A stretch of DNA of 64,000 nt from Planktosalinus lacus (GCF_014640155.1 NZ_BMGK01000005.1:62001-126000), one strand, 5' to 3'; numbered from the stretch's first letter, positions 35,288 to 45,223 are shown. The notes: generated by a model from the sequence alone, not told the origin. Numbers and translations: made by a program.

Positions 35288-36043
35288 TTAGTTTGATTTT
35301 ATAAAACGATTATCAGGCGTATAATTAATCGTGTCTTTTTTAATGAAGTAATCAATAAATAGGTTTCTTATTTTATAATCGAGCGATATTTCGCTTAGAG
35401 CTTCTTCAAAAAAGTACATTCGATCGCCACCATTTTTTAAGTAATCACTGGTTGCTACAAAATAAGTTTTTGTAGTGTCCAAAGGTTGTTCCTGAACTTT
35501 TACTTCAGAGATTTCGTTGCTTTTATTCAATTGAATTTCGATGCCTGAAACCGGATGTGCAATCATTTCGGATTTTAGATATTCTAACATCTCTTTGATA
35601 TTTTTCGGCGAAAGTTCAAGTACTACTATTTCATTTTCAAAAGGCATAATTTCAAAAGCAGTGCGACGGGTTACAGCTCCTTGTCCCATAGTGGCTCTGA
35701 TTCCGCCAAAATTGAGAAGAACAAAGTCTATGTTTTCATTGGTTCGGGCATTGAAAACAGGATTTGCAAGTTCCATCACAGCATCAGCCATCATATTTCC
35801 AATAGAGGAATTGAGCCCTCCATCTGTGCGTTTCATATTTCTTACATTGTAAGCTAAGTGTTCTGAAAGTTGATTTTCAACATGCGTTCTGAATGGTTTT
35901 AAAATGGAATCGTAAGAGGTATTTGAAGAGATAGAGTCATTTACCTCAATTTGCCGACCTTCAATTTTTGTGAGAGTAAATTCTTTTTGTTGACAAGCCG
36001 AAACAATTGATAATAAAAAAATAAATTTGAAAAGGTTTTTCAT
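35288..36043 (-). CDS. 5'-nucleotidase C-terminal domain lipoprotein (UshA C-terminal half)
   Basis: 251 residues with a lipoprotein signal (MKNLFKFIFLLSIVSAC). The 5'-nucleotidase C-terminal domain is recognisable from GNMMADAVME, DFVLLNFGGIRATMGQG and FEIMPFENEIVVLEL, ending with YFVATSDYLKNGGDRM, which forms the nucleoside pocket. It has no phosphatase domain, so it must act with the metallophosphatase encoded 2 bp downstream. The two proteins take different export routes (Sec/lipoprotein versus Tat). Confidence 0.88.
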   Translation of the reverse strand: MKNLFKFIFLLSIVSACQQKEFTLTKIEGRQIEVNDSISSNTSYDSILKPFRTHVENQLSEHLAYNVRNMKRTDGGLNSSIGNMMADAVMELANPVFNARTNENIDFVLLNFGGIRATMGQGAVTRRTAFEIMPFENEIVVLELSPKNIKEMLEYLKSEMIAHPVSGIEIQLNKSNEISEVKVQEQPLDTTKTYFVATSDYLKNGGDRMYFFEEALSEISLDYKIRNLFIDYFIKKDTINYTPDNRFIKSN

Positions 36044-36079
36044 AAAACAAAAATCAAAGTTTAATGGCTATATTTTGTT

Positions 36080-36087
36080 TACTTTTG
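36080..36087 (+). promoter_or_regulatory. -7 element (TACTTTTG) for the DUF6913-dapA unit
   Basis: Exact TAnnTTTG match 22 nt before the ATG at 36110. Confidence 0.4.
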
Positions 36088-36109
36088 TATGCCAAGATTG
36101 TAAAGATAA

Positions 36110-36640
36110 ATGAATTTAAAAACCGTTAAAAAATATTTCCTCAAAAAGCAAATTGAAAAGCATTTAAAAAGTGGTTTTTCAAAACAACAAACAGCAAACT
36201 TTAAAACTGTTGGAGTGCTTGTAAATGCTGAAGAATTTGAAGATGTAGACTCATTTAGCAGTTTGATTCAGTCACTGGAAATACTTAACAAAGATTTAAA
36301 GTTAATTATCTATAAAGAAGAAAAGAAAAATTTGCCCACTTTGGAGCAAAATAAATTTTCTTCAAAAGATTATAGTTGGAATGGAATTTTAACTAAACCT
36401 GCTATCATTGAGTTTTTAGATAGGGAGTATGACCTATTTATTGGTTATTATTCAAATAAAAACAGCTACCTCGATTTTGTTTCTTCAAGAGCTAAAGCCC
36501 ATCTCAAAGTTGGTGTTGAGGGAGCAAACAGTCAAATATTTGACTTGATCTTTAAAATACCTGTCAAAGATTATAGTTTGTTTGAACACGAACTTGCAAA
36601 GTATGTCAACATATTTCAAAATAAAAAAACAGCAGTATGA
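36110..36640 (+). CDS. Conserved Bacteroidota protein upstream of dapA (DUF6913-like)
   Basis: 176 residues, cytoplasmic, no signal peptide. A basic N-terminus ([15 protein letters not shown]) precedes an alpha/beta body with [38 protein letters not shown] and a C-terminal helix. I recall this family as a DUF found directly before dapA in flavobacteria; the stop overlaps the dapA start (ATGA). A link to the lysine/DAP pathway is guilt by association only. Confidence 0.7.
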   Translation: MNLKTVKKYFLKKQIEKHLKSGFSKQQTANFKTVGVLVNAEEFEDVDSFSSLIQSLEILNKDLKLIIYKEEKKNLPTLEQNKFSSKDYSWNGILTKPAIIEFLDREYDLFIGYYSNKNSYLDFVSSRAKAHLKVGVEGANSQIFDLIFKIPVKDYSLFEHELAKYVNIFQNKKTAV

Positions 36641-37515
36641 AAAAATTTAATGGAACCGGGGTGGCTTTGTTGACTCCATTTAATAAAGATTTTAGTATTG
36701 ATTTTGATGGATTGGAGCGAGTAGTCAATCATTGTATTGAGGGTGCTGTTGAATATTTAGTAGTATTGGGTACCACAGCAGAGAGCGCAACCCTTTCATC
36801 AGAAGAAAAACAGCTTGTGATAGATAAAATTGTTGCAAAAAATAATGGTCGACTTCCTCTGGTGTTGGGTGTGGGAGGAAACAATACACAAAATGTTGTA
36901 AAAGAACTTCAAAGTCGTGATCTTTCTGCATTTGATGCCATACTTTCAGTGTCACCATATTATAATAAACCAACTCAGGAGGGAATCTATCAACATTTTA
37001 AAGCTGTTGCAAACGCTTCTCCAAAACCTATAATTCTTTATAATGTTCCCGGACGGACTTCGTCCAATATGTTACCAAAAACCGTAATAAGATTGGCAAA
37101 TGATTTTAATAATATCATTGGGATTAAAGAGGCTGCTGGTGATATTGTTCAGGCGATGCAGTTAATTAAAGGTGCTCCGAAGGATTTTATGGTCATTTCG
37201 GGCGATGATATGATTACTTTACCAATGGTGCTTGCAGGTGGTTCAGGAGTAATTTCAGTGATAGGAGAAGGGTTTCCTAAGGAATTTTCAGAAATGGTTC
37301 GATTAGGATTGCGCAGAGAAGTAAATAAAGCATATGAATTACACTATAAACTTGCACCTGCCATTGACATGATTTTTGCTGAAGGGAACCCTGCCGGAAT
37401 CAAAGCAGTTTTTGAAACTCTAAATATTTGCAGTGCAACTGTTCGATTGCCTTTAGTGGAAGCGAGCAGTGAGTTGAAACAACAAATAGAAGACTTTGTT
37501 GCTCAAATGCGTTAA
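36637..37515 (+). CDS. dapA: 4-hydroxy-tetrahydrodipicolinate synthase
   Basis: 292 residues. It condenses pyruvate and aspartate semialdehyde in the DAP/lysine pathway. [10 protein letters not shown] at the N-terminus, the LGTTAES loop (Thr-Thr near 45; Ala replaces the usual Gly), the YYNKPTQEG box, Tyr in YNVPGRT, and the Schiff-base Lys in GIKEAAGD (near 163) are present. It overlaps the upstream gene by 4 bp. Confidence 0.95.
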   Translation: MKKFNGTGVALLTPFNKDFSIDFDGLERVVNHCIEGAVEYLVVLGTTAESATLSSEEKQLVIDKIVAKNNGRLPLVLGVGGNNTQNVVKELQSRDLSAFDAILSVSPYYNKPTQEGIYQHFKAVANASPKPIILYNVPGRTSSNMLPKTVIRLANDFNNIIGIKEAAGDIVQAMQLIKGAPKDFMVISGDDMITLPMVLAGGSGVISVIGEGFPKEFSEMVRLGLRREVNKAYELHYKLAPAIDMIFAEGNPAGIKAVFETLNICSATVRLPLVEASSELKQQIEDFVAQMR

Positions 37516-37596
37516 TTTTTTCACAACACATAAAATCTGATTCACTCTTCCGTTAGTTATTAGTAATATTGATTTTTATTATAGCACTAATTTACT

Positions 37597-37604
37597 TACT
37601 TTTG
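37597..37604 (+). promoter_or_regulatory. -7 element (TACTTTTG) four bases before ATG 37609
   Basis: Exact TAnnTTTG, then CACG, then ATG, the same spacing as at 26037, 45236 and 54978. Confidence 0.5.
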
Positions 37605-37608
37605 CACG

Positions 37609-38418
37609 ATGTTTTTAAACCACATGAGAATACTTTTAACAACACTGGCCTTAGCCACTTTATTTTTTTCCTGTAGTCCATATCAAAAAGCCTTGAAGTC
37701 TGAAGATGTGGGGCTTAAATTCCACATGGCAGATTCATTGTATACAGTTGGGAAATACAAAAAAGCATTAAAGTTAATGGAGCAAGTGGTGCCCGAGTAC
37801 AGAGGCAAACCCCAGGCTGAAAAATTAATGTTTCTATATTCTGATACCTTTTATAATCTAGGTGATTATTATTTAGCAGGATATCAGTTTGAACGATTTT
37901 CAAACTCATATCCCTTAAGCGAAAAAGCAGAAGAAGCTGCATTTAAAGGGGCTAAGAGTTATTATTTTTTGTCTCCCCGTTACTCACTGGATCAAAAAGA
38001 CACTAAAGTTGCACTTGAGAAATTACAAGAATTTATAAATAAATATTCAAATTCAACATTTATTGCAGATGCAAATCAATTGGTTGAAGAACTCACTCAC
38101 AAGTTAGAGAAAAAAGAATTTGAAGTTGCCAAACAATACAATCGTATTTTTGATTACAAAGCTGCAATAAGTGCGTTTGATAATTTTATACTCGACCATC
38201 CCGGTTCAGAATTTAGGGAGGAAGCTTACTTTATGAAGTTTGAATCGGCCTATCAACTTGCCGTTCGAAGTATTGAAAACTTGGTTGAAGAAAGACTAAC
38301 TACAGCTAAATCTTACTATGAGTCTTTCAAAAGGAATTATCCTGAAAGTAAATTTCAAGCAGAAGCAGAAACAATTTTAGAAGACATTGAACAACGAATA
38401 GATAACAAACAAGTATAA
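37609..38418 (+). CDS. bamD: Outer membrane assembly lipoprotein BamD
   Basis: 269 residues. A lipoprotein signal ends at LFFSC, and the body consists of TPR helices (DSLYTVGKYKKALKLMEQV, DTFYNLGDYYLAGYQFERF, then FDYKAAISAFDNFILDHPG) as in BamD/YfiO, a partner of BamA in outer-membrane protein insertion. The ATG at 37609 sits four bases after a -7 element and fits leaderless translation; the ATG at 37624 gives a shorter, equally good signal peptide (MRILLTTLALATLFFSC) and cannot be excluded. It leads a group with rpoZ, coaBC and porD. Confidence 0.88.
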   Translation: MFLNHMRILLTTLALATLFFSCSPYQKALKSEDVGLKFHMADSLYTVGKYKKALKLMEQVVPEYRGKPQAEKLMFLYSDTFYNLGDYYLAGYQFERFSNSYPLSEKAEEAAFKGAKSYYFLSPRYSLDQKDTKVALEKLQEFINKYSNSTFIADANQLVEELTHKLEKKEFEVAKQYNRIFDYKAAISAFDNFILDHPGSEFREEAYFMKFESAYQLAVRSIENLVEERLTTAKSYYESFKRNYPESKFQAEAETILEDIEQRIDNKQV

Positions 38419-38422
38419 CAAG

Positions 38423-38758
38423 ATGACAGATCTTAAGAAAACAGAAGCTCCGGTAAATACAGTTACCTTAAACAGAAATGTAGTTGATGAGCCTACTCAA
38501 AATATTTATGAAGCCATTTCTATTGTTGCAAAAAGAGCAAATCAAATCAATTTAGAAATAAAAAAGGAATTGCTTGAAAAGCTTGACGAATTTGCAACTT
38601 ACAACGACAGCCTTGAAGAGGTATTTGAAAACAAAGAGCAAATTGAAGTTTCTAAGTATTATGAAAGATTGCCAAAACCACATGCGCTTGCTATGCAAGA
38701 ATGGTTGGAGGGAAAGATTTACTACAGAAATACTTTAGAAGAAAATTCAGAAAAGTAA
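38423..38758 (+). CDS. rpoZ: RNA polymerase omega subunit, Bacteroidota type
   Basis: 111 residues. NIYEAISIVAKRANQINLEIKK (near 27-48) corresponds to the conserved omega N-terminal helix region (YExxxIxxxRAxQL), followed by an acidic stretch specific to the phylum. It lies 4 bp after bamD and 3 bp before coaBC, the usual flavobacterial order. Confidence 0.85.
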   Translation: MTDLKKTEAPVNTVTLNRNVVDEPTQNIYEAISIVAKRANQINLEIKKELLEKLDEFATYNDSLEEVFENKEQIEVSKYYERLPKPHALAMQEWLEGKIYYRNTLEENSEK

Positions 38759-38761
38759 GCA

Positions 38762-39973
38762 ATGTCTATCCTTAGCAGCAAAAAAGTGTTACTGGGTATA
38801 AGTGCCGGTATTGCTGCTTATAAATCAGCTTATTTAGTCAGGTTATTGGTTAAAGCAGGTGCCGAAATCAAAGTCATTATGACACCTTCATCAAAAGATT
38901 TTGTAACGCCCTTAACTCTTTCAACTCTTTCAAAAAATGAAGTTTTTTCTTCATTTACCAATGAAGAAGACGAAAATGAAACCTGGAACAATCATGTAGA
39001 GTTGGCCCTTTGGGCCGACTTTTTTATTATAGCCCCGGCAACAGCAAACACTTTGTCAAAAATGGCTACCGGAATTTGTGACAATATATTGATGGCTACC
39101 TATCTTTCTGCAAAATGTCCGGTTTACTATGCTCCTGCAATGGACTTAGATATGTATAAACATCCCTCTGTGCAAGAAGCATTTGAAAAATTGAACTCAT
39201 TTGGGAATATTCAAATACCTGCCGGTTTTGGTGAGCTTGCTAGTGGCCTTGTTGGAGAAGGAAGAATGGCTGAGCCGGAAGAAATCATGACTTTTATTGA
39301 AAATGATATTCTTAGTAAACTTCCTCTGAAAGGAAAAAAAGTTCTTATCACTGCCGGGCCTACTTATGAAGCCATAGACCCTGTTCGCTTTATTGGGAAC
39401 CACTCTTCCGGAAAAATGGGTTTTGCCCTTGCAAATCAAGCAGCAATCCTTGGCGCTGAGGTGATTTTAGTTTCAGGACCTACGCATTTGAATTTGTCAA
39501 ATAATCTAATAAATATCATTCCGGTAACCAGTGCTGATGAAATGTATCAAGCTTGTCACGATGTTTTTAATGAAACAGATATAGCAATTCTTGCTGCGGC
39601 TGTTTCAGATTATAAACCTGAAAATGTAGCTTCACAAAAAATCAAAAAGAAAGATGCCAATCTTATAATTAAACTTGAACCAACTAAGGATATTCTGGGA
39701 TCACTGGGGAAAATTAAAAAAAATCATTTGTTAATAGGGTTTGCTTTAGAGACCAATGATGAAGTTGAAAACGCAAAAAAGAAGCTCAAAAAAAAGAATT
39801 TAGATTTTATTGTTTTAAATTCGCTTAATGACAGTGGAGCCGGTTTTGGTTCAAACACTAATAAAATTACAATTATTCATAAGAATAATAAATTAAAAAC
39901 GTTTGAATTAAAGGATAAAAATGAAGTTGCAAAAGATATCTTTAACGAAATAATATTAAATCTTGATGAATAA
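38762..39973 (+). CDS. coaBC: Bifunctional phosphopantothenoylcysteine decarboxylase/synthetase
   Basis: 403 residues. The N-terminal flavoprotein CoaC half has GISAGIAAYKSAYLVR, HVELALWAD (His near 81) and the PAMDLDMY loop; the CoaB half begins near residue 190 (KVLITAGPTYEAIDPVRF, NHSSGKMG, AAAVSDYKP). It makes 4'-phosphopantetheine in CoA synthesis. coaE is also in this window. Its 3' end overlaps porD by 8 bp. Confidence 0.95.
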   Translation: MSILSSKKVLLGISAGIAAYKSAYLVRLLVKAGAEIKVIMTPSSKDFVTPLTLSTLSKNEVFSSFTNEEDENETWNNHVELALWADFFIIAPATANTLSKMATGICDNILMATYLSAKCPVYYAPAMDLDMYKHPSVQEAFEKLNSFGNIQIPAGFGELASGLVGEGRMAEPEEIMTFIENDILSKLPLKGKKVLITAGPTYEAIDPVRFIGNHSSGKMGFALANQAAILGAEVILVSGPTHLNLSNNLINIIPVTSADEMYQACHDVFNETDIAILAAAVSDYKPENVASQKIKKKDANLIIKLEPTKDILGSLGKIKKNHLLIGFALETNDEVENAKKKLKKKNLDFIVLNSLNDSGAGFGSNTNKITIIHKNNKLKTFELKDKNEVAKDIFNEIILNLDE

Positions 39974-40856
39974 GTTTACTTACCTTTTAGTGTTTTTATT
40001 TTTTACGCTGCACATAGCAGCACAAGAGTTTAATGCTTTAGTCATTGTAAATGCTGAACAAACAGGCGAATCAAACCAGCAGATTTTTAAAACTCTTGAG
40101 CGCGATTTAACTGAATTTATTAACGAAACCTCCTGGACAAATAAAGTATATGCAAATCAAGAACGTATAGACGCAAGTTTTAATATTATCGTTTCAGAAT
40201 ATGACTCAGATATGTTCACGGCAAGCATTCAAATTCAGGCATCCAGACCGGTTTTTGGTTCGACTTATTTATCACCTATCTATAATTATAACGACAGACA
40301 GTTTAGTTTCAATTATAGAGAATTTCAACCGCTCAACTTCAATCTTAATACTTTTGAAAGTAATTTGATTTCAGTGGTGGCCTTTCACGTTTATACCATT
40401 TTAGGATTGGATGCCTCCACATTTTCTGAAAATGGCGGTGAAGAATATCACAGTGTTGCCAAGCAAATTGTGAATACTGCTGCTTCAGGAAATTTTTCCG
40501 GATGGAAAGCTTCAGATGGTAACCAGTCAAGGTATCAGTTGAATGAGGCTTTAGTTTCTCCTATTTTTAGTACATTTCACAATGTAATGTACAAATACCA
40601 CCGGAAAGGACTTGATATAATGCAAGAAAACCCGCGTGAAGGAAAAGAAGTCATAGCCGAAGCCATCAATGAGTTGAAAGATATTAATGATCGAAGACCA
40701 AATTCATTTTTATTACGTACTTTTTTTGATACAAAAGCTGAAGAAATTCAGTCTATATTCAGTGACGGACCCAGTGTGACAATTGATCAACTTACACAGA
40801 ACTTAACCAGAATGGCACCTACTAAACGTGAAAACTGGTCGAAAATTAAATATTAG
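39966..40856 (+). CDS. porD: Type IX secretion system protein PorD (DUF4835)
   Basis: 296 residues. A signal peptide (MNKFTYLLVFLFFTLHIAAQ) precedes the DUF4835/PorD body: QQIFKTLERDLTEFIN, QIQASRPVFGSTY, DRQFSFNYREFQPL and NTFESNLISVVAFHVY. PorD is needed for T9SS function, though its exact place in the machine is not defined. The ATG at 39966 overlaps the coaBC stop; an in-frame TTG one codon earlier is less likely. Its presence fits the T9SS cargo gene at 10073-12397. Confidence 0.9.
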   Translation: MNKFTYLLVFLFFTLHIAAQEFNALVIVNAEQTGESNQQIFKTLERDLTEFINETSWTNKVYANQERIDASFNIIVSEYDSDMFTASIQIQASRPVFGSTYLSPIYNYNDRQFSFNYREFQPLNFNLNTFESNLISVVAFHVYTILGLDASTFSENGGEEYHSVAKQIVNTAASGNFSGWKASDGNQSRYQLNEALVSPIFSTFHNVMYKYHRKGLDIMQENPREGKEVIAEAINELKDINDRRPNSFLLRTFFDTKAEEIQSIFSDGPSVTIDQLTQNLTRMAPTKRENWSKIKY

Positions 40857-40913
40857 TCTGCTTGTTTTAATTCCTAAACTTTTTACCTTTAGTGTTTAAA
40901 TCACTACACTAAA

Positions 40914-42566
40914 TTGATAACACATCTCACCATAAAAAATTATGCTTTAATTGAAGATATTAAAGTTGATTTTCAAAAAGGCTTAACAATTATTACCGGA
41001 GAAACCGGTGCCGGTAAATCTATTTTACTAGGGGCACTAGCCCTATTGTTGGGCAAAAGAGCTGATTTAAGTAGTGTAAAGAACAGTGAGAAAAAATGTG
41101 TTATTGAAGCAGAGTTTGAAGTAAAAAATTATAAACTTCAAAATCTCTTTACAAGTTTAGACCTTGACTATGAAGATCACACAATCATAAGAAGAGAGAT
41201 TCTACCTTCTGGTAAATCAAGAGCTTTTGTAAATGACAGTCCGGTAAATCTTTCGGTTTTATCTGAATTGGGAGATCAACTAATAGATATTCACAATCAA
41301 CATCAAACCCTTGAAGTTTCTTCACAAAATTTTCAATTTGAAGTGCTGGACGCACTTGCTAAAACACAGGGGTTAATTCAAAGGTACGAATCTGCTTTAG
41401 TAGAATTTAAAACCAAGAAAAAAAGTTTATTTCAATTAAAAGAAAAACAACAAAGTTCCCAAAAAGAACTCGATTACAACCAACATCTTTTAAGTGAACT
41501 GGAAGAAGCAAAATTAAAGCGAGGTGAACATGCTGAAGTTGAAGAGGAATATGAAAAGCTCAATAATGTAGAAGGTATTCAAGAAACCCTAAGTGAAATT
41601 ATTCAATTTTTTGAATCTGAAGAGTTGGGGCTTCGTTCGACGCTCAATGAAATCAAGTCACGATTAAACAAGCTTAAATCATATTCAAAATCATACGATA
41701 GTTTATCTGAAAGAATTCAAAGTGTTCAAATTGAACTGGATGATGTGTTTTTAGATATAAATAGCCAACTGGAAATGGTTGAGGCTGATCCATCACGACT
41801 TCAGTTTCTTGATGAACGATTGAAAACATTACACAAATTGCAAACCAAACATCATGTGTTGACCATTGATGAGTTACTGGAAATTCAGGATAAACTTTCT
41901 AACGAGGTCGATGAAACCAGCCAACTTGATGAACGACTGGATGTTTTGAGAAATGAAATCAATTTACTTGAAACGCAACTAAATGAATTAGCCAAGGAAA
42001 TTCACGAGAAACGTGCATCTATTCTTAACATATTGAAGTCTAAACTTGAAGAAATTTTATTTCAATTAGGACTTCCAAATGCAAGTTTTAAAATTGAATT
42101 AAATTTTAGCGATACATTTTTTGAAAATGGAAAAGACGAACTTTTGTTTTTGTTTACTGCCAACAAAGGATCCTCTTATGGAGAATTAAAAAAAGTGGCT
42201 TCGGGAGGTGAATTAAGTCGGATTATGCTTGCCATTAAATCTGTATTAGCAAACTACAGTAAGTTGCCAACCATTATTTTTGATGAAATAGACACAGGTG
42301 TTTCAGGAGAGATTGCCAATAAGATTGGAGTGATTCTTCAATCAATGAGTAAAAATATGCAAGTAGTTAGTATTACTCATTTACCACAAATTGCTGCAAA
42401 AGGAGATCACCACTTTAAAGTATATAAAGAGGACAACGAAGAACAAACACAAACAAAATTAAAACAATTAAACTCTGAAAACCGTCTAATTGAAATTGCA
42501 GAAATGTTGAGCGGAGATAAGAAATCTGAATCTGCAATTGCTCATGCACGCGAATTATTGAATTAA
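40914..42566 (+). CDS. recN: DNA repair protein RecN
   Basis: 550 residues. SMC-like ATPase: ITHLTIKNYALIEDIKVDF, Walker A GETGAGKSI (near residue 31), a long coiled coil (about 140-370), the ABC signature KVASGGELSRIMLA and Walker B TIIFDEIDTGVSG. It joins broken DNA ends in double-strand break repair. The start codon is TTG at 40914; no in-frame ATG precedes the Walker A motif. Confidence 0.95.
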   Translation: MITHLTIKNYALIEDIKVDFQKGLTIITGETGAGKSILLGALALLLGKRADLSSVKNSEKKCVIEAEFEVKNYKLQNLFTSLDLDYEDHTIIRREILPSGKSRAFVNDSPVNLSVLSELGDQLIDIHNQHQTLEVSSQNFQFEVLDALAKTQGLIQRYESALVEFKTKKKSLFQLKEKQQSSQKELDYNQHLLSELEEAKLKRGEHAEVEEEYEKLNNVEGIQETLSEIIQFFESEELGLRSTLNEIKSRLNKLKSYSKSYDSLSERIQSVQIELDDVFLDINSQLEMVEADPSRLQFLDERLKTLHKLQTKHHVLTIDELLEIQDKLSNEVDETSQLDERLDVLRNEINLLETQLNELAKEIHEKRASILNILKSKLEEILFQLGLPNASFKIELNFSDTFFENGKDELLFLFTANKGSSYGELKKVASGGELSRIMLAIKSVLANYSKLPTIIFDEIDTGVSGEIANKIGVILQSMSKNMQVVSITHLPQIAAKGDHHFKVYKEDNEEQTQTKLKQLNSENRLIEIAEMLSGDKKSESAIAHARELLN

Positions 42567-42656
42567 AATGTATATTTGAACAGCTTTTTTTATCAATATT
42601 TTGGGGAAAGTATAGCCAAATAATAAGGAACAAGTATAATCTTTAATAGTCATATA

Positions 42657-43472
42657 ATGTCATACAATTTATTAAAAGGAAAACGAGGAATCATTTTTGG
42701 AGCATTGGATGAAAATTCTATTGCCTGGAAAACAGCAGAACGAATTCATAAAGAAGGAGGAACATTTGTTTTGACCAATGCCCCCATTGCATTGAGAATG
42801 GGTCAAATAAAAGAACTTGCAGAAAAAACAAACTCAGAAGTAATTCCGGCAGATGCTACCAACCTTGAAGATTTAAATAACCTTGTAGAAAAATCAATGG
42901 AAATCCTTGGCGGAAAACTGGATTTTGTTTTACACTCCATCGGGATGTCTGTCAATGTGAGAAAAGGAAATCACTATACCAATCAGAACTATGATTACAC
43001 CCATAAAGGTTGGGATATTTCAGCGGTATCATTTCATAAAACAATGCAAACTTTGTATCAAAAAGATGCCATGAATGAATGGGGAAGTATTGTTGCATTA
43101 ACATACATGGCAGCACAGCGTGTATTCCCCGATTATAACGATATGGCCGATAACAAAGCATATCTGGAATCAATTGCAAGAAGCTTTGGCTATTTTTTCG
43201 GGAAGGATAAGAAAGTTCGTGTCAATACTATTTCTCAATCACCCACACCAACAACGGCAGGACAAGGAGTAAAGGGCTTTGATGGTTTTATCTCTTACGC
43301 TGAAAAGATGTCTCCATTGGGCAATGCAACCGCTGAGGATTGTGCAAATTATACAATTGCAATGTTTAGTGACTTAACTAAAAGAGTTACACTTCAAAAT
43401 TTGTATAATGATGGTGGGTTTTCAAATATGGGAGTAAGTGATGAAGTAATCAAAGCGTTTGAGCATGAATAG
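42657..43472 (+). CDS. fabI: Enoyl-[acyl-carrier-protein] reductase (NADH), FabI
   Basis: 271 residues. SDR-family enzyme for the last step of fatty acid elongation. Cofactor site GIIFGALDENSIAW near residue 11, the HSIGMS loop near 93, and catalytic Tyr-x6-Lys in YNDMADNK (near 160). The late VNTISQSPTPTTAG segment covers the substrate loop. It has its own terminator. Confidence 0.94.
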   Translation: MSYNLLKGKRGIIFGALDENSIAWKTAERIHKEGGTFVLTNAPIALRMGQIKELAEKTNSEVIPADATNLEDLNNLVEKSMEILGGKLDFVLHSIGMSVNVRKGNHYTNQNYDYTHKGWDISAVSFHKTMQTLYQKDAMNEWGSIVALTYMAAQRVFPDYNDMADNKAYLESIARSFGYFFGKDKKVRVNTISQSPTPTTAGQGVKGFDGFISYAEKMSPLGNATAEDCANYTIAMFSDLTKRVTLQNLYNDGGFSNMGVSDEVIKAFEHE

Positions 43473-43493
43473 TAATTTGAAAAATATTTAAAT

Positions 43494-43530
43494 AAAAAAC
43501 CATCTCGAAAAATATCAAGATGGTTTTTTT
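43494..43530 (+). terminator. Rho-independent terminator after fabI
   Basis: 12-bp stem AAAAAACCATCT / AGATGGTTTTTT with a 12-nt loop and a T-run, 22 bp after the fabI stop. Confidence 0.8.
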
Positions 43531-43536
43531 GTTGAT

Positions 43537-43544
43537 TATCTTTA
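43537..43544 (+). promoter_or_regulatory. -7-like element (TATCTTTA) four bases before ATG 43549
   Basis: One mismatch to TAnnTTTG, then CACT, then ATG. It directly follows the fabI terminator. Confidence 0.4.
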
Positions 43545-43548
43545 CACT

Positions 43549-44550
43549 ATGTCATTATATTTTTCATTTATCATTCCTGTTTATAACAGGCCGCAGGAAA
43601 TTAAGGAACTCCTTGATAGTTTTTCTCAACTCAAATATGACAAGCCCTATGAAATTCTAATAATCGAAGATGGATCAATTGAAAAATCTGATGAGGTTAT
43701 TAAAAATTTATCAAGCCAGTTAAATATCAAATATTTTTTCAAAAACAATTCTGGACCCGGTGATTCCAGAAATTATGGAATGCAAAGAGCTGATGGGAAT
43801 TATTTTATAATTTTAGACTCAGATTGCTTATTGCCGCCACAATACTTGAATGGAGTAGAGCAATCTTTATCAGAAGACTATTTAGATTGTTTTGGCGGGC
43901 CGGATGCCGCTCACCATAGTTTTACTCCTTTACAAAAAGCCATCAACTATGTGATGACTTCTTTTTTAACAACCGGCGGAATAAGAGGGAGAAAAAAATC
44001 GATACAACAGTTTGAACCCCGAAGTTTCAATATGGGAATTTCAAAACAAGCTTTTGATACAACCGGTGGATTTGGAAAAATTCATCCCGGAGAAGACCCG
44101 GATTTATCTCAGAGGCTTTTAAAAGCAGGTTTTAAAACCGGATTTATTGAAAAAGCATTTGTATATCACAAACGGCGTATTTCCTGGTCTAAATTTTATA
44201 AGCAAGTGCGTAAGTTTGGTTTAGTAAGACCTATTTTAACAAAGTGGCATCCAACATCAGCACGAATAAGCTTCTGGTTTCCTTTTCTATTTGTATTATT
44301 TACAGTGGGCTCAATTTTTCTTTCCTTTTTTAAAATCTATTATTTTTTAGGGTTCTTATTACTTTACATTTTAATATTACTCCTAGATTCATCTATTAAA
44401 AACAAAAGTTTATATATTGGGTTTTTGTCAATTTTAGCTATGTTCATTCAGTTTTTTGGTTACGGACTAGCTTTTGCAAAATCCACTTTTTATATTAGGG
44501 TTCTCAATCAAAACCCTGAAAAACGATTTCCTGAACTTTTTTTTAAGTAA
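43549..44550 (+). CDS. Glycosyltransferase family 2 with C-terminal membrane helices
   Basis: 333 residues. GT-A domain with FSFIIPVYNRPQEIKELL, ILIIEDGS, NSGPGDSRNYGM and the DxD-like ILDSDCLLPP (near 86). The EDPDLSQRLLKAG box (near 185) is the usual acceptor-side motif. Two or three hydrophobic helices at about 243-320 anchor it to the membrane, as in polyprenyl-linked sugar transferases. It precedes coaE by 28 bp on the same strand; that link is probably not functional. Confidence 0.83.
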   Translation: MSLYFSFIIPVYNRPQEIKELLDSFSQLKYDKPYEILIIEDGSIEKSDEVIKNLSSQLNIKYFFKNNSGPGDSRNYGMQRADGNYFIILDSDCLLPPQYLNGVEQSLSEDYLDCFGGPDAAHHSFTPLQKAINYVMTSFLTTGGIRGRKKSIQQFEPRSFNMGISKQAFDTTGGFGKIHPGEDPDLSQRLLKAGFKTGFIEKAFVYHKRRISWSKFYKQVRKFGLVRPILTKWHPTSARISFWFPFLFVLFTVGSIFLSFFKIYYFLGFLLLYILILLLDSSIKNKSLYIGFLSILAMFIQFFGYGLAFAKSTFYIRVLNQNPEKRFPELFFK

Positions 44551-44578
44551 CTTTAGTTTCTATCCATATTCATTAAAA

Positions 44579-45166
44579 ATGAAAATTATTGGTCTTACAG
44601 GAGGTATTGGCAGCGGAAAAAGCACTGTTGCAAATATGTTTAGAAAATTAGGTATTGCAATTTATATTGCTGATGATGAGGCAAAAAAAATAATGCACAC
44701 TCCTGAAATAAAACAAAAAGTCATTTCACTTTTAGGTGAAGATGCTTATTTGAACAATAAATTAAACAGAGCATATATAGCTTCTAATGTTTTTAAAAGC
44801 AAAGAATTACTTAATAGTCTGAATGAAATAGTTCACCCAGCAGTAGCAAAAGATTTTAAAGATTGGGCAAAAGTACAGAAAAGTGATTATGTCATTAAAG
44901 AAGCTGCCATTTTGTTTGAAAATGAAGGTTATAAAAATTGTGATTTTACGATTCTAGTTACTGCAAATAAAAAATTAAGACTTAAACGAATTTTAAAACG
45001 CGATAACACCACTGTAGAAGATGTAATTGAAAGAATGCAAAATCAATGGCCCGATTCTGAAAAAGTAAAACTTGCCGATTTTGTTATCACAAACAATGAA
45101 GGACTTTCCAATTTGAAAAGACAAGTGTATCAAATTCACGAAAAATTAATGAAGTTGTCAATTTAA
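44579..45166 (+). CDS. coaE: Dephospho-CoA kinase
   Basis: 195 residues. It phosphorylates dephospho-CoA, the last step to CoA. Walker A GLTGGIGSGKST (near residue 5), DDEAKKIMH (near 33), the EAAILFENEGY region near 102 and the lid RILKRDN near 138 are present. The frame is open upstream into the preceding gene, but the family N-terminus (MKIIGLTGG) fixes the start at 44579. Confidence 0.93.
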   Translation: MKIIGLTGGIGSGKSTVANMFRKLGIAIYIADDEAKKIMHTPEIKQKVISLLGEDAYLNNKLNRAYIASNVFKSKELLNSLNEIVHPAVAKDFKDWAKVQKSDYVIKEAAILFENEGYKNCDFTILVTANKKLRLKRILKRDNTTVEDVIERMQNQWPDSEKVKLADFVITNNEGLSNLKRQVYQIHEKLMKLSI

Positions 45167-45223
45167 TGGCATAAGTTTTGTTAACATTTGGTTAAAGCAT
45201 TAAACGGCTAAATGTTAAAATCT

